DNA from: a bacterium
Lineage (GTDB): Bacteria > Krumholzibacteriota > Krumholzibacteriia > LZORAL124-64-63
NCBI GenBank assembly: GCA_016712675.1
Contig: JADJQR010000001.1
Location: 1,240,001 to 1,304,000 of the forward strand
DNA: 64,000 bases
Reading direction: 5' to 3'
Every line of letters begins with the position of its first letter. The stretch's first letter is position 1. The notes under the pieces were generated by a model, which saw only the letters and a program-made list of their open reading frames with translations, did no database searches and was not told the origin of the DNA. The translations under genes and the position numbers were made by a program. This document shows positions 25,817 to 34,801 of this stretch, piece after piece.

Positions 25817-26884
25817 ATGAGGCAAGTAGGCGTTTACGTGGGCGGGTTGTGCGTTTCCCTGGTATTGCTGTGTGCGGGGCCTTCTCTCGGCCAGACAATC
25901 TCGAATGTGGATGGGCAGGTGGCACATGGGAACACCGTGACCATCGCCGGTCTCAACTTCGGAACCCGTACCATCGACACCAACCTGATTTTCGACACTA
26001 TGGAAACAGGTTCATTCAGCCCGCGATGGTCTAACACTGGAAGTCCCGGTGCTCTCAGCATCAATACCGACAATCAGCGCAGCAGCAGAAGTAATTACAA
26101 CTCGGTGACGAACTTTGTCGGAAATCAATATGTGGAGCACGCGTCCTTTACGGGAGGATCGCCCAGCCCAAGCTGGTATTGCCAATACTGGTTCAAGCTG
26201 GGTAATGACTGGACGTGGCAGACTGCGGGGAATCTGGCCAACGTAAAGATATTTCGGCTCTGGTCAACCGGAGATACTCCAGAGAATGTTTCGACCGCAA
26301 CCATAGGATGGGAAGATAGGGTTTACATGAGTCCGGGTATTGCTGAGCAGAACGGGATATTCTTCTTTGAGGAAGATTTCAAGGAGAAATGGACGATTGG
26401 CTCGTGGCACTTGTTCCAGTGGGAGTTCAAGGACAATAGCGCGCTTGGTGTGGCCGATGGTGTATATAGGTGGTGGGTTGATGGGCGTCTGGCGTTCGAG
26501 ACTACGCAACTGCTAACCCGTAGCGCGTATTCACCCTACAAGCGCCCGTACGGTGTGGGTTGGTTCAATAGCTGGGGAGACAACGGCACGGACGACAACC
26601 ACTTTTATATGGACGACGTATATATCGACAATTCCTGGGGTCGGGTTGAACTTGGGAACGCGGCGACTTACTCGAACTGCACCCATCGGGAAATTCAGCC
26701 TCCGGTCAGTTGGTCCGCGACCCAGGTTCGCGTTACGCTGAATCAGGGCAGTTTCGAAGCTGGCGATGCCGCGTATCTTTTCGTGGTGAGCCCCAGTGGC
26801 CAGCGATCGCCCGGATTCCCCGTGACCATCGGCGGAACTGTGGTGGCTGGCCCCCCGGGACAACCCGGGCAGCCACAGTTCTAG
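25817..26884 (+). CDS. Secreted protein of unknown function, IPT-like N-terminus and LamG-like fold
   Basis: The 355-aa product starts at ATG 25817 with GGGGAAGGA upstream and a signal peptide ending near PSLGQT. Residues of about 24-45 (GQVAHGNTVTIAGLNFG) resemble the start of an IPT/TIG domain. The central part (FTGGSPSPSWYCQYWFKLG, HLFQWEFKDN, YRWWVDGRLAF, HFYMDDVYIDNSWG) looks like a concanavalin/LamG-type beta-sandwich as seen in polysaccharide lyases and lectin domains. It ends with an extended GPPGQPGQPQ tail. No catalytic residues can be assigned. Within the polysaccharide locus it may bind or trim the polymer outside the cell (inference). Confidence 0.6.
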   Translation: MRQVGVYVGGLCVSLVLLCAGPSLGQTISNVDGQVAHGNTVTIAGLNFGTRTIDTNLIFDTMETGSFSPRWSNTGSPGALSINTDNQRSSRSNYNSVTNFVGNQYVEHASFTGGSPSPSWYCQYWFKLGNDWTWQTAGNLANVKIFRLWSTGDTPENVSTATIGWEDRVYMSPGIAEQNGIFFFEEDFKEKWTIGSWHLFQWEFKDNSALGVADGVYRWWVDGRLAFETTQLLTRSAYSPYKRPYGVGWFNSWGDNGTDDNHFYMDDVYIDNSWGRVELGNAATYSNCTHREIQPPVSWSATQVRVTLNQGSFEAGDAAYLFVVSPSGQRSPGFPVTIGGTVVAGPPGQPGQPQF

Positions 26885-26926
26885 GTTCAATTGGTAGGCG
26901 ACAGCTTGCGCGCTGGCCAGGAATCG

Positions 26927-28093
26927 ATGTCCAGGCGTCCCGTCAAGGTCGCCTACTTGATCGACACGATCTCTTGCGATACGGCGGGCACCCAGAAACA
27001 GTTGTTGGAGACGATTCGGCGACTGGATCGCAATCGCTTCGATCCCGTACTCCTGTGCCTCTGGTCGTCGCCATGGCTTCAATCCGCTGACCTTCCCTGT
27101 CGCTTGCATATCTTGGACTATTCCGGATTCCTGAAATTGAGTCTTCCGGGCGTCCTTCATCGGCTGCGACGCGTTCTGCGTCTTGAGGGAACGGAGCTCG
27201 TTCATGTCTTCTTCGATGAATCCATGATCGTGGCTTGGTTGGCCGTTCAAGGCCGGCGAGACAGGCCGGTGCTGTTGTCAAGTCGTCGCGATATGGGACT
27301 CGGAACAGGGAACCAACCTTGGTACCATGGATTGTTTCGCACAGTGCTCCCGATCGTTAATCGCGGCTATGATGGATTTCTGGCAAATAGTAAATTGGTG
27401 CAGCGATACGCCGCAAAACGCGAGAGAACAGAGATCGGCCGATTCAAGGTCATTCGTAACGGTGTAGATCTCCCGAACCCCGAGCCGCCTCCCCTGGCCC
27501 TGCAGAGGGAGCACCCCGCGGCCGTCAATGTGTGCATCGTTGCAAGCCTAACTCCAGTAAAGCGCCATGACGTTCTGTTGCAGGCTTGGAGTAGGATTCG
27601 CGATGTTGTCGAGGCGCATGACGCTCGCCTATATATCCTCGGCGACGGGCCTGGCCTGGACGCGGCGGTGGCGCTTTGTGACAGCCTCGGAATCAGGTCG
27701 ACGGTGCGTTTCGTTGGGGCGGTCCGCGATGTCCCGGCGTGGCTTCAATGCATGAACGTCGGCGTGCTCTGCTCTGACCGTGAGGGATTGTCCAATGCCA
27801 TCCTCGAGTACATGGCAAATGGGCTGCCGGTTGTTGCGACGGCGGTGGGTGGCAATCTCGAACTCGTAGACGAGAGCAATGGTGTGCTGGTGCAACCGGG
27901 AGATCCCGCGGCTCTGGCATCTGCGTTGTCGACTCTGGTGGTGAATCCCGGCCTCCGCAGGGAAAAGGGTGATGCGTCGATAGCCCGAACGCGCGGAGCC
28001 TTTTCTTGGGATCTGGCTCTGGATCAATTGTACGCATACTACGATTCACTTCTCGCCAATGCCGGCCGGCTCAAAAACGACTCTTCATCCTGA
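26927..28093 (+). CDS. Glycosyltransferase family 4
   Basis: This 388-aa GT-B glycosyltransferase opens with KVAYLIDTISCDTAGTQKQLLETI (family start with GG/GT loop). It has VIRNGVDLPNPEPPPL, CIVASLTPVKRHDVLLQA, YILGDGP and the donor-site motif SDREGLSNAILEYMANGLPVVATAVGGN. ATG 26927 has CAGGA 6 nt upstream and is preferred over a TTG at 26891. Its 3' end overlaps the convergent acyltransferase gene by 23 nt. Confidence 0.9.
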   Translation: MSRRPVKVAYLIDTISCDTAGTQKQLLETIRRLDRNRFDPVLLCLWSSPWLQSADLPCRLHILDYSGFLKLSLPGVLHRLRRVLRLEGTELVHVFFDESMIVAWLAVQGRRDRPVLLSSRRDMGLGTGNQPWYHGLFRTVLPIVNRGYDGFLANSKLVQRYAAKRERTEIGRFKVIRNGVDLPNPEPPPLALQREHPAAVNVCIVASLTPVKRHDVLLQAWSRIRDVVEAHDARLYILGDGPGLDAAVALCDSLGIRSTVRFVGAVRDVPAWLQCMNVGVLCSDREGLSNAILEYMANGLPVVATAVGGNLELVDESNGVLVQPGDPAALASALSTLVVNPGLRREKGDASIARTRGAFSWDLALDQLYAYYDSLLANAGRLKNDSSS

Positions 28094-29165
28094 GAAACGG
28101 CTTTTCCACCACGTAATAGCTGGCCGACGCGAACGCCACCGTCACCGCCAGCGCAAACGCGAATTGAAGCGCGATGTGCTGCCCTGCCATCATTTGCTTG
28201 GAAGTAAACAGGGTCAGTTGCTGCCAGAGATAAAGCGGATAGGAAATCCTCCCCAGATAGCGAACTATTGGGCGTTCGACGATGCGCCACGCCCCGCTGT
28301 CCGAGAACCAGATCAACTGCAACAGGAAGCACGCGGTCAGCAGCGGTTCGACCGCGTAGCCCACTGTATAGATGAACGCCGGCGAGTTGTGGCCAGCCTG
28401 CGCGGCGAACAGGAGCCCCAGGGTCAGTGCGGGCAGCCAGACGCTGCGGGTGAGGAATCGCGCCAATCCGTACAGAACGCCCCGTCTCAGCAGAATCGCA
28501 AGCAGGCAGCCCACCGCCAGGTGATCAAGTCGGGTGTCGAATGCACGGTAGAGGTATTCCTGTGGGGCGTGGAAGACGAACAACAACAGGGCGCGGTGCA
28601 CCCATACGACAATGATCGCAGTGCCGAGAAGCCAAGGCAGCCGTCGAGGGTTCCGCAACCCGAGCAGGAATAACGCCGGCCAGAGCAGGTAGAACTGCTC
28701 TTCGATGCTGAGCGACCAAGTATGCGGGAAAAGCATGCAGCTGCTCGGGACAAGTGCCATCCAGTAGTTGCTCACGTAGAAAAACGCCGACCAGACCTGC
28801 CCCCAGTCGAGATGGTGGCCACGCACGAGGTAGATGATCACACCGGCGAGCCAAAACGCGTAGAAAGCCGGAAAGATACGGAGCATTCGCCGGCGGTAGA
28901 AGTTCTTCAATGAGACGGTCCCAGACTTATCCAACTCCTTCAGCATCAGCCATGTGATCAAGAAGCCGCTCAGTACAAAAAAGATAAGGACGCCCAGCGC
29001 GCCGTTGATCCATGTGAATCCAAAGTGGCTGGCGATCACCAGCAGGACCGCCAGCGCCCGGATACCGTCCAGGCCGGGAATCGTGCCTCGGTTGAGCTTG
29101 GCATGGTAGGCGGCCGCCCAAGTATCTGTTGCGGGTGTCGCACTGGAAGCTAAAGGCCTGGCCAT
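28071..29165 (-). CDS. Acyltransferase 3 family (OafA-like) membrane protein
   Basis: This 364-aa protein with about 10 membrane helices begins near GLDGIRALAVLLVIASHFG, the family hallmark with the catalytic His. FFVLSGFLITWL, NFYRRRMLRIFPAFY and WSLSIEEQFYLLWP follow, and it ends YYVVEKPFLRM. It is expected to O-acylate (often acetylate) sugars of the polysaccharide across the inner membrane. ATG 29165 is used because the in-frame upstream residues are not family-like. It converges on the GT4 gene with overlapping 3' ends. Confidence 0.9.
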   Translation of the reverse strand: MARPLASSATPATDTWAAAYHAKLNRGTIPGLDGIRALAVLLVIASHFGFTWINGALGVLIFFVLSGFLITWLMLKELDKSGTVSLKNFYRRRMLRIFPAFYAFWLAGVIIYLVRGHHLDWGQVWSAFFYVSNYWMALVPSSCMLFPHTWSLSIEEQFYLLWPALFLLGLRNPRRLPWLLGTAIIVVWVHRALLLFVFHAPQEYLYRAFDTRLDHLAVGCLLAILLRRGVLYGLARFLTRSVWLPALTLGLLFAAQAGHNSPAFIYTVGYAVEPLLTACFLLQLIWFSDSGAWRIVERPIVRYLGRISYPLYLWQQLTLFTSKQMMAGQHIALQFAFALAVTVAFASASYYVVEKPFLRMKSRF

Positions 29166-29361
29166 GGTGAGCGAACCCTTCCTGATGAGCGCGGTACCAC
29201 CGAGTCTTCCCGGGCGCAAGAGACGCTGCGGCAAGTTCCTATTGCCAATCGCGCAGCCTCGAATAGAGTGTTATCGGTCCCCTTCAGGGGGGAGGTTAGT
29301 CGATAATCTCGAAGGCGGCGACCGTTTTCGGTCCTTGTGTGTTCTGAAAGAGAGGTTTCCG

Positions 29362-30339
29362 TTGACGAGCCCGGTAGCGCCCACCGTCAGCGTGGTTGTG
29401 CCTTGCCACAATGCGGCCCCTTTTCTGCCGGAAACCCTGGCGGCTATCCTGGTGCAATCGTGGCGCGATTTGGAAGTCCTCGTCGTGGACGACGGGTCGA
29501 CGGATGAGTCGGCATCCGTGGTGGCAGCTGTTGCCGACCAGCGCATCCGCCTCCTGCGCCAACCCGCTAGCGGAGGGCCGTCGCGCCCGCGCAATTTGGC
29601 GATAGGCGAGGCTCGTGGGCGCCATATCTTCTTCTGTGATGCCGACGATGTGATGCGGGTGGGCAAGATCGAGAAACAGGTGCAGTTGCTGGATTCACGG
29701 CCCGAAGTCGGTCTTGTGTTTACTGACTTCGAGGTGATCGACGCATCGGGTCGGGTCCTGGAGCCGTCTTTCCTGGCCGGCTACGAGACATTGCACCGGA
29801 TTGTGGCCGCTGGGTCCGGGCCGGGGGGTGGGTTTCTTCCGGAATTGATGGTCAGCGGCCTGCTACGGGCCAACTTCATTGGAACATCCAGCGTTGCCGT
29901 GCGCAGATCCGTTCTTGACGAAGTAGGCCTGTTTGACGAATCCCTTGCCTCGAGCGAGGATCTCGACCTGTGGCTCCGCATCGCCCGGAGGTATGCCTGT
30001 GCATATCTGGATATACTGGGCCACAGCTATCGGCGGCATCCGTCGAGTCTGATGCAGGTACTCTCGGCGCGCCATCCGCTGGCCCGCATTGAGGTCTTGC
30101 AACGCCAGTTGGCGCTTTCACGGGGACGGTCAGATCGCCGCATCATCTCGCACTGGCTGTCGCGGAATTACAGCACACTGGGGTATATCAGCGAACGAGA
30201 GGGGCAGGTTGTCGCGGCGCAGCACTACTACCTTGAATCGCTGCGGGCGCGCGTGAATCTGATGGCTTTCTATGGATTGTTGAAGACCCAAACTCTCGGC
30301 CGTCTACGCGGCGGAACCCGATTGTCGTCAGGCGTCTGA
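29362..30339 (+). CDS. Glycosyltransferase family 2
   Basis: The product is 325 aa. TTG 29362 is preferred because GAGAGG lies 6 nt upstream and the GT-A fold then begins almost at once with TVSVVVPCHNAAPFLPETL. VVDDGSTDES and the DxD-type motif FFCDADD follow, then the acceptor-side element SSVAVRRSVLDEVGLFDESL with ASSEDLDLWLR. It is an inverting transferase using nucleotide sugars. The upstream in-frame extension from 29164 has no family similarity. Confidence 0.88.
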   Translation: MTSPVAPTVSVVVPCHNAAPFLPETLAAILVQSWRDLEVLVVDDGSTDESASVVAAVADQRIRLLRQPASGGPSRPRNLAIGEARGRHIFFCDADDVMRVGKIEKQVQLLDSRPEVGLVFTDFEVIDASGRVLEPSFLAGYETLHRIVAAGSGPGGGFLPELMVSGLLRANFIGTSSVAVRRSVLDEVGLFDESLASSEDLDLWLRIARRYACAYLDILGHSYRRHPSSLMQVLSARHPLARIEVLQRQLALSRGRSDRRIISHWLSRNYSTLGYISEREGQVVAAQHYYLESLRARVNLMAFYGLLKTQTLGRLRGGTRLSSGV

Positions 30340-30369
30340 TCGGCTCGGCAATTTCATTGGGGGGTACTT

Positions 30370-31281
30370 GTGAAGATGGCCCTGGATGCACCGCTGGTGA
30401 GTTTGGGACTGCCCGTCTACAATGGTGAGAACTTCCTGCGTCAGGCGCTCAACTCCCTGACCGGCCAGACCTGGAATGGTGGCCGCTTCGCGGACCTGGA
30501 GATCATCATTTCCGATAATTCCTCCACCGATGGGACTGAAGCGATCTGCCGCGAATTTGCCGCCGCCGATTCCCGTGTCCGGTACTTTCGCCAGGAACGG
30601 AACATCGGCGCCGGACCCAATTACAATTTCGTCTTCGAGAAATCCCGGGGACGCTACTTCAAATGGGCCGCGCACGACGACTACATGGACCCAACCGCCA
30701 TGGAAACATGTGCCCGGGCACTCGAAGCCGATCCGGGGACGGTGTTGTGTCATCCTCTGCTGGTCGATGTGGACGCTGAGGGTGTCGTCATCGGCGAATT
30801 CGACCGGGGTGACGCCGGGTTGCGCGAGGCGCCGGCGCGTTTCTTCCAGGTGATCCAGATGGGGCACAATTGCGCCGAGGTTTTCGGGCTGACCCGCCGT
30901 GATACTCTGGCCGGGACCGGCCTCATTCGCGACTACACCGATTCGGATCGCACCCTGCTCGGCGAACTGGCGCTGCGCGGGCGTCTGCGCCAGGTGGATG
31001 GCGCGAGATTCTACCGGCGCGTGCATGCGGGCAAGTCGGACCGCGTCTACGCCTCGTACCACGAGCGGGCCGAGTGGTTCAACCCGGGCAACCGCGGCAA
31101 GGTGGTCCTCTCGGCCTGGAACCAGCTCCGTGACCTCTCCGGCTCGTTGCTGCGCTGCCGCCTGCCGCTGGGCCAGAAGGTCGCCTGCGCCTTGCGGCTG
31201 GCCAAGGTCGCGAAATGGAATGCGCCGTTGTACCGCGCCGAACTGGCCTGGTCCGTTCGTCGCCGCCTCGGACGCGCCTAG
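30370..31281 (+). CDS. Glycosyltransferase family 2
   Basis: This 303-aa GT-A protein contains VSLGLPVYNGENFLRQALNSL, IIISDNSSTDGTEAIC, NIGAGPNYNFVFEKSRG and the DxD-type KWAAHDDYM. The C-terminus (VARHYRR-like region at RFYRRVHAGKSDRVYASYHERAEWF) is typical of this subgroup. The start is GTG 30370 with a G-rich ribosome site 5 nt upstream; ATG 30376 is possible. A 683-aa unknown gene follows 28 nt later. Confidence 0.88.
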   Translation: MKMALDAPLVSLGLPVYNGENFLRQALNSLTGQTWNGGRFADLEIIISDNSSTDGTEAICREFAAADSRVRYFRQERNIGAGPNYNFVFEKSRGRYFKWAAHDDYMDPTAMETCARALEADPGTVLCHPLLVDVDAEGVVIGEFDRGDAGLREAPARFFQVIQMGHNCAEVFGLTRRDTLAGTGLIRDYTDSDRTLLGELALRGRLRQVDGARFYRRVHAGKSDRVYASYHERAEWFNPGNRGKVVLSAWNQLRDLSGSLLRCRLPLGQKVACALRLAKVAKWNAPLYRAELAWSVRRRLGRA

Positions 31282-31309
31282 GGCACGGTCCGTCATCCGG
31301 AAGGATCGC

Positions 31310-33361
31310 ATGACCCTCCTGCTCAAAGACGACTTCGGCGACCGCCGTGGGCGCGGCCGTGTGCTGGGCACCGCCGCCGCCGGGCAGCCGCGGCGTCAGG
31401 GCCGCGATGTCGAACGGATCCTGAGCATCGACGGCGGCGCTCTGCGCATCCAGCCGCCGCTGCAGGAGGGCTGGGGCCGGACCTGCCTCAGCTACGGCCC
31501 GTTTCCGGCCCGCCCGGGGCTGACCTTGGCCGTGTTCATGCTCAACGGCCACAACACGTCCCAGTCCGAAGTGATGTCGGACTCGTTGCGGACCCGGCTC
31601 GAGCGCTGGGCGCGCGGCAGCGGCGTGGTTCCGGTCGGCCGACGGCTGTGGAACTGGGTGCGCAGCGGGCGGGTCCGCCGCGTGCTGCGGCAGGCGCGCT
31701 GGTGGGCACGCATCGCCACCGGTTCGTCGCGCGTAGAGCCGATCGACGAAAACCTTGCGGTCGGTTTCCATGCCGCCTGTGTGGCCGATCCTGATCGCGA
31801 TGGCGTCGGCTTCGTCATGCATGCCACCGGGCCGGACAACGGCGAACTGCGCGCACATGGCGAGGGCCGGGCCAGCCCGGTCGCCCGCGGCATCCAGAAC
31901 ATCCCCATCCACTATGTCGTCCGGCTGCGCGAGCGGGACACCCTGTGTCTGGCCGCCGCGGCGCCCGGCACGGGTCGCCTGGGCGCCTACCCCGGGCTGC
32001 GCCCGCTGGCGATTGCGCCGCTGCCGGCAGGCGACTCGGTGCATGCCTCCATCCATCAGTGCCTGCTCGGCCAGATCGGGTTCCGCGCCGATACCAGGGT
32101 GTACGGGGTGCGCGTGGCCCAGGACGACGCGTTCGCCGGACGCTGGGCCGGAGCGCACGCGGCGGCCTCCGCCGAGGAAGGGACGCTGCCGCCTTCGATC
32201 GCGGGCTCGCTCGGCGGGAACTGGGAAGCGTCGGGCCAGGCTTGGCTGCTGCGGCCGTCGCAACCGAGCGGGTTGCTCCGTCTGCGTCTCGGAAGCGGAT
32301 CCGGGCGCGGTGCCGCGCCGGCGTTGCGCTGGCGGGCGGGCGTCGATGGCAGCGGTTGGGAGCTGGTGCTGGACGCGCAGCGGGTCGCGCTGCGCGTGTG
32401 CCAGGAAGGGGCGATCCGCGAACTGGCGGCGGCCGAACTCTCTCCGACGGTGTCCGGCGGGCGCGAGATCCAGGTTCTCGACGACGGACTCGAAGTCTCG
32501 GTCCTGGTCGACGGTCTGCCGGTCCTGGGCGGACCGATCCGCGACGCGGCGCTGTTAGAGCAGACCGGCGTCGGTCTGACCTGCGTCGGCCAGGCCGGAA
32601 GCGGTGGGGGTCCCGGCGCCGTCGAACTGCTGGAAGCGTTTCCCCGCGAACTGCCCTTGCCGGCGGAACTGGACATGGGCGCGCCATGGTCGGCAGCCGG
32701 CGACACGGTCTTGGCGGCCGACAGCCTGGCGGGACCGACCGGTGACCTGGCGGGCCAGCGGACGCCGATCGGCAACCGGGAGTGGCGACGGATTCTGGGG
32801 CCCGGCCGGCTGGAACGCGATGGGCGCGGTGGCGCCCGCTGGGCCGCCACCGCGTCCGAGCCCCTGCCGGGCCGCACGATCTACGCCCTGGACTGGGAGC
32901 AACCGGATTTCGCCGACCTGTCCGTGACCCTGACGCCGCCCGGCACCGCACGCGGACAGCGGGAGCACGGGACCGCGGGATTCTGCCTGTGGCAGGATGC
33001 CGACAATTATCTGCTGATCAACACCTGGCTCGACGACTGCTACGGCGGCGCGTCATTGTCCTCGTTCTTCAACCTCGACGGTTTCGAAGATCTCTACGAC
33101 GCCATCTGGAGCAACGTCGGCGAGCGGGTGACCTGGGGAAAGCCGTTGCGATTGCGTCTCGTCAGCGACGGCCTGCACTATCTGGTCTCCATCGACGGCG
33201 AACCGGTCCTGTACCGTTCGCTGGCCGACGTCTATCCGGGACGGCAGCCGCTGCGGATCGCGCGCGTGGGCCTGCTCGGCAACTGGGAGTGGGGCGCGGA
33301 CACCGGGAGTCGCTTCGCGGATTTCGAAGCCCGTGCTAAGCTGCCGCGGGAGGGCGCATGA
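31310..33361 (+). CDS. Large protein of unknown function with LamG-like C-terminal domain
   Basis: The 683-aa product has ATG 31310 with GGAAGGA upstream. No signal peptide or membrane segment is visible. About residues 560-680 look like a LamG/DUF1080-type beta-sandwich: GFCLWQDADNYLLINTWLDD, LRLRLVSDGLHYLVSIDGEPV and a closing SRFADFEARAK. A second, weaker beta-rich stretch (about 330-450) contains WELVLDAQRVALRVCQEG. The stop overlaps the gtrA start (ATGA), so it is co-translated with membrane and glycosyltransferase genes. I do not recognise its family. It could bind the glycan or a nucleotide sugar, or be a scaffold in the cytoplasm. Confidence 0.6.
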   Translation: MTLLLKDDFGDRRGRGRVLGTAAAGQPRRQGRDVERILSIDGGALRIQPPLQEGWGRTCLSYGPFPARPGLTLAVFMLNGHNTSQSEVMSDSLRTRLERWARGSGVVPVGRRLWNWVRSGRVRRVLRQARWWARIATGSSRVEPIDENLAVGFHAACVADPDRDGVGFVMHATGPDNGELRAHGEGRASPVARGIQNIPIHYVVRLRERDTLCLAAAAPGTGRLGAYPGLRPLAIAPLPAGDSVHASIHQCLLGQIGFRADTRVYGVRVAQDDAFAGRWAGAHAAASAEEGTLPPSIAGSLGGNWEASGQAWLLRPSQPSGLLRLRLGSGSGRGAAPALRWRAGVDGSGWELVLDAQRVALRVCQEGAIRELAAAELSPTVSGGREIQVLDDGLEVSVLVDGLPVLGGPIRDAALLEQTGVGLTCVGQAGSGGGPGAVELLEAFPRELPLPAELDMGAPWSAAGDTVLAADSLAGPTGDLAGQRTPIGNREWRRILGPGRLERDGRGGARWAATASEPLPGRTIYALDWEQPDFADLSVTLTPPGTARGQREHGTAGFCLWQDADNYLLINTWLDDCYGGASLSSFFNLDGFEDLYDAIWSNVGERVTWGKPLRLRLVSDGLHYLVSIDGEPVLYRSLADVYPGRQPLRIARVGLLGNWEWGADTGSRFADFEARAKLPREGA

Positions 33362-33804
33362 GCGGCGACCGTCTGGGCGCACCGTCTCCCGGCCGGGCTG
33401 CCCGGCTGGCGCAGGCCATCCGGCCGCGCCAGTTCCTGGCCTACCTCGGCGTCGGTCTGGTGGGCACCGGCGGGCACTACCTGACCCTGGTGGCGCTTGT
33501 CAGGTGGGCCCGTCTGGATCCCGTGGTGGCCACTACCTGCGGTTTTGCGGTCGGGGCGATCATCAACTATTTCGCCAACTACCACCTGACCTTCCGCAGC
33601 CGACAGGGACACGCCGGGACGATGGCGCGCTTCTTCGTGATCGCGCTGGCGGGCATGGGCGTCAACGCCGGCGTGATGGCGGTCTGCCACCGCGGGCTGG
33701 GGCTGCACTACCTGCTTTCACAGGTGGCGGCCACGGGCACGGTCGTGGTGCTGACCTATCTGGGCAACCGGTTCTGGACTTTCCGCGAGGTGCGTCATGA
33801 CTGA
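33358..33804 (+). CDS. GtrA family membrane protein
   Basis: The 148-aa product has four membrane helices and the GtrA pattern: QFLAYLGVGLVGTGGHYLTL, NYFANYHLTFRS and a terminal TYLGNRFWTF. GtrA-type proteins are proposed to flip undecaprenyl-phosphate-linked sugars. The next gene is a GtrB/DPM1-like transferase that would make such a carrier-linked sugar, and the two overlap by 8 nt, forming a classic GtrA/GtrB pair. Confidence 0.9.
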   Translation: MSGDRLGAPSPGRAARLAQAIRPRQFLAYLGVGLVGTGGHYLTLVALVRWARLDPVVATTCGFAVGAIINYFANYHLTFRSRQGHAGTMARFFVIALAGMGVNAGVMAVCHRGLGLHYLLSQVAATGTVVVLTYLGNRFWTFREVRHD

Positions 33805-34801
33805 CCGCGACGATCACGTGAAGCGCCGGACAGATGAGCGGCTGTCGGTGGTGGTCCCCTGTTACAACGAGCAGGAGGTGCTGCCCGAATTCCATCGCCG
33901 GGTCTCCGCGGTCATGGCGCCATTGGGCCTGCCCTGGGAGGTCGTCTACGTCAACGACGGCAGCAGCGACGGCACCCTGAAGCTGATGCACGACCTGCAG
34001 GACGCCCATCCCGAGGTGGCGATCGTAGACCTGAGCCGCAATTTCGGCAAGGAAGTGGCGATGACCGCCGGCCTGGAGGCGTGCCGGGGCGATGCCGTCA
34101 TCGTCATCGACGCGGACCTGCAGGACCCGCCGGAAGTGATCCCGCAGCTGGTGGCCGAATGGCGCGCCGGGTACGACATGGTCTACGCCCGCCGGGAATC
34201 GCGCGCCGGCGAGACCGCCATCAAGAAGGCGACGTCGCGCTGGTTCTACCGCGTGATCGGCAAGCTGAGCCGGGTCAGGATTCCCGCCGACACCGGCGAC
34301 TTCCGCCTGCTGAGCCGCCGGACCGTCGAGGCGCTGCTGCAACTGCGGGAGCAGCACCGCTTCATGAAGGGTCTGTTCGCCTGGGTCGGCTTCCCCCAGA
34401 AGGCCGTGATCTATCGGCGCGACCCTCGCTTCGCCGGCGATACCAAGTGGAACTACTGGAAGCTGTGGAATTTCGCGGTCGAGGGCATCACCTCGTTCTC
34501 GACGGTGCCGCTGCGCCTGGCGACCTACTGCGGCATCGGCATCGCCGTCATCGCTTTCGTCTACGCCGCCTGGATCTTCTACAAGACGCTGGCCTACGGC
34601 GACCCGGTCAAGGGCTATCCGTCGCTGATGGTGGTGGTGCTGTTCCTGGGCGGCGGTCAGCTGATCGGCATCGGCGTGCTGGGCGAGTATCTGGGTCGGG
34701 TGTTCAACGAGACGAAAAGCCGGCCGCTCTATTTCCTGAACGAGCATCGTCCGTCGGCAATGGGCCGCGCCGCGACTTCGGTGGAGGAAAGCCATGACTG
34801 A
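33797..34801 (+). CDS. GtrB/DPM1-like polyprenyl-phosphate glycosyltransferase (GT2)
   Basis: The 334-aa product has SVVVPCYNEQEVLPEFHRRV, YVNDGSSDGTL, DLSRNFGKEVAMTAGLE and the DxD motif VIDADLQDPPE, then ADTGDFRLLSRR and KGLFAWVG. Two C-terminal membrane helices (about residues 235-300) follow. It transfers a sugar from a nucleotide donor to undecaprenyl phosphate. It overlaps gtrA upstream and the ArnT-like gene downstream by 8 nt, giving a coupled set: make carrier sugar, flip it, and attach it. Confidence 0.92.
   Translation: MTDRDDHVKRRTDERLSVVVPCYNEQEVLPEFHRRVSAVMAPLGLPWEVVYVNDGSSDGTLKLMHDLQDAHPEVAIVDLSRNFGKEVAMTAGLEACRGDAVIVIDADLQDPPEVIPQLVAEWRAGYDMVYARRESRAGETAIKKATSRWFYRVIGKLSRVRIPADTGDFRLLSRRTVEALLQLREQHRFMKGLFAWVGFPQKAVIYRRDPRFAGDTKWNYWKLWNFAVEGITSFSTVPLRLATYCGIGIAVIAFVYAAWIFYKTLAYGDPVKGYPSLMVVVLFLGGGQLIGIGVLGEYLGRVFNETKSRPLYFLNEHRPSAMGRAATSVEESHD

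Noticed and set aside
26850-26880. Collagen-like repeat at the end of the secreted protein
   Set aside because: Only about three Gly-x-y units are present, too few for a triple helix; treated as a flexible tail.
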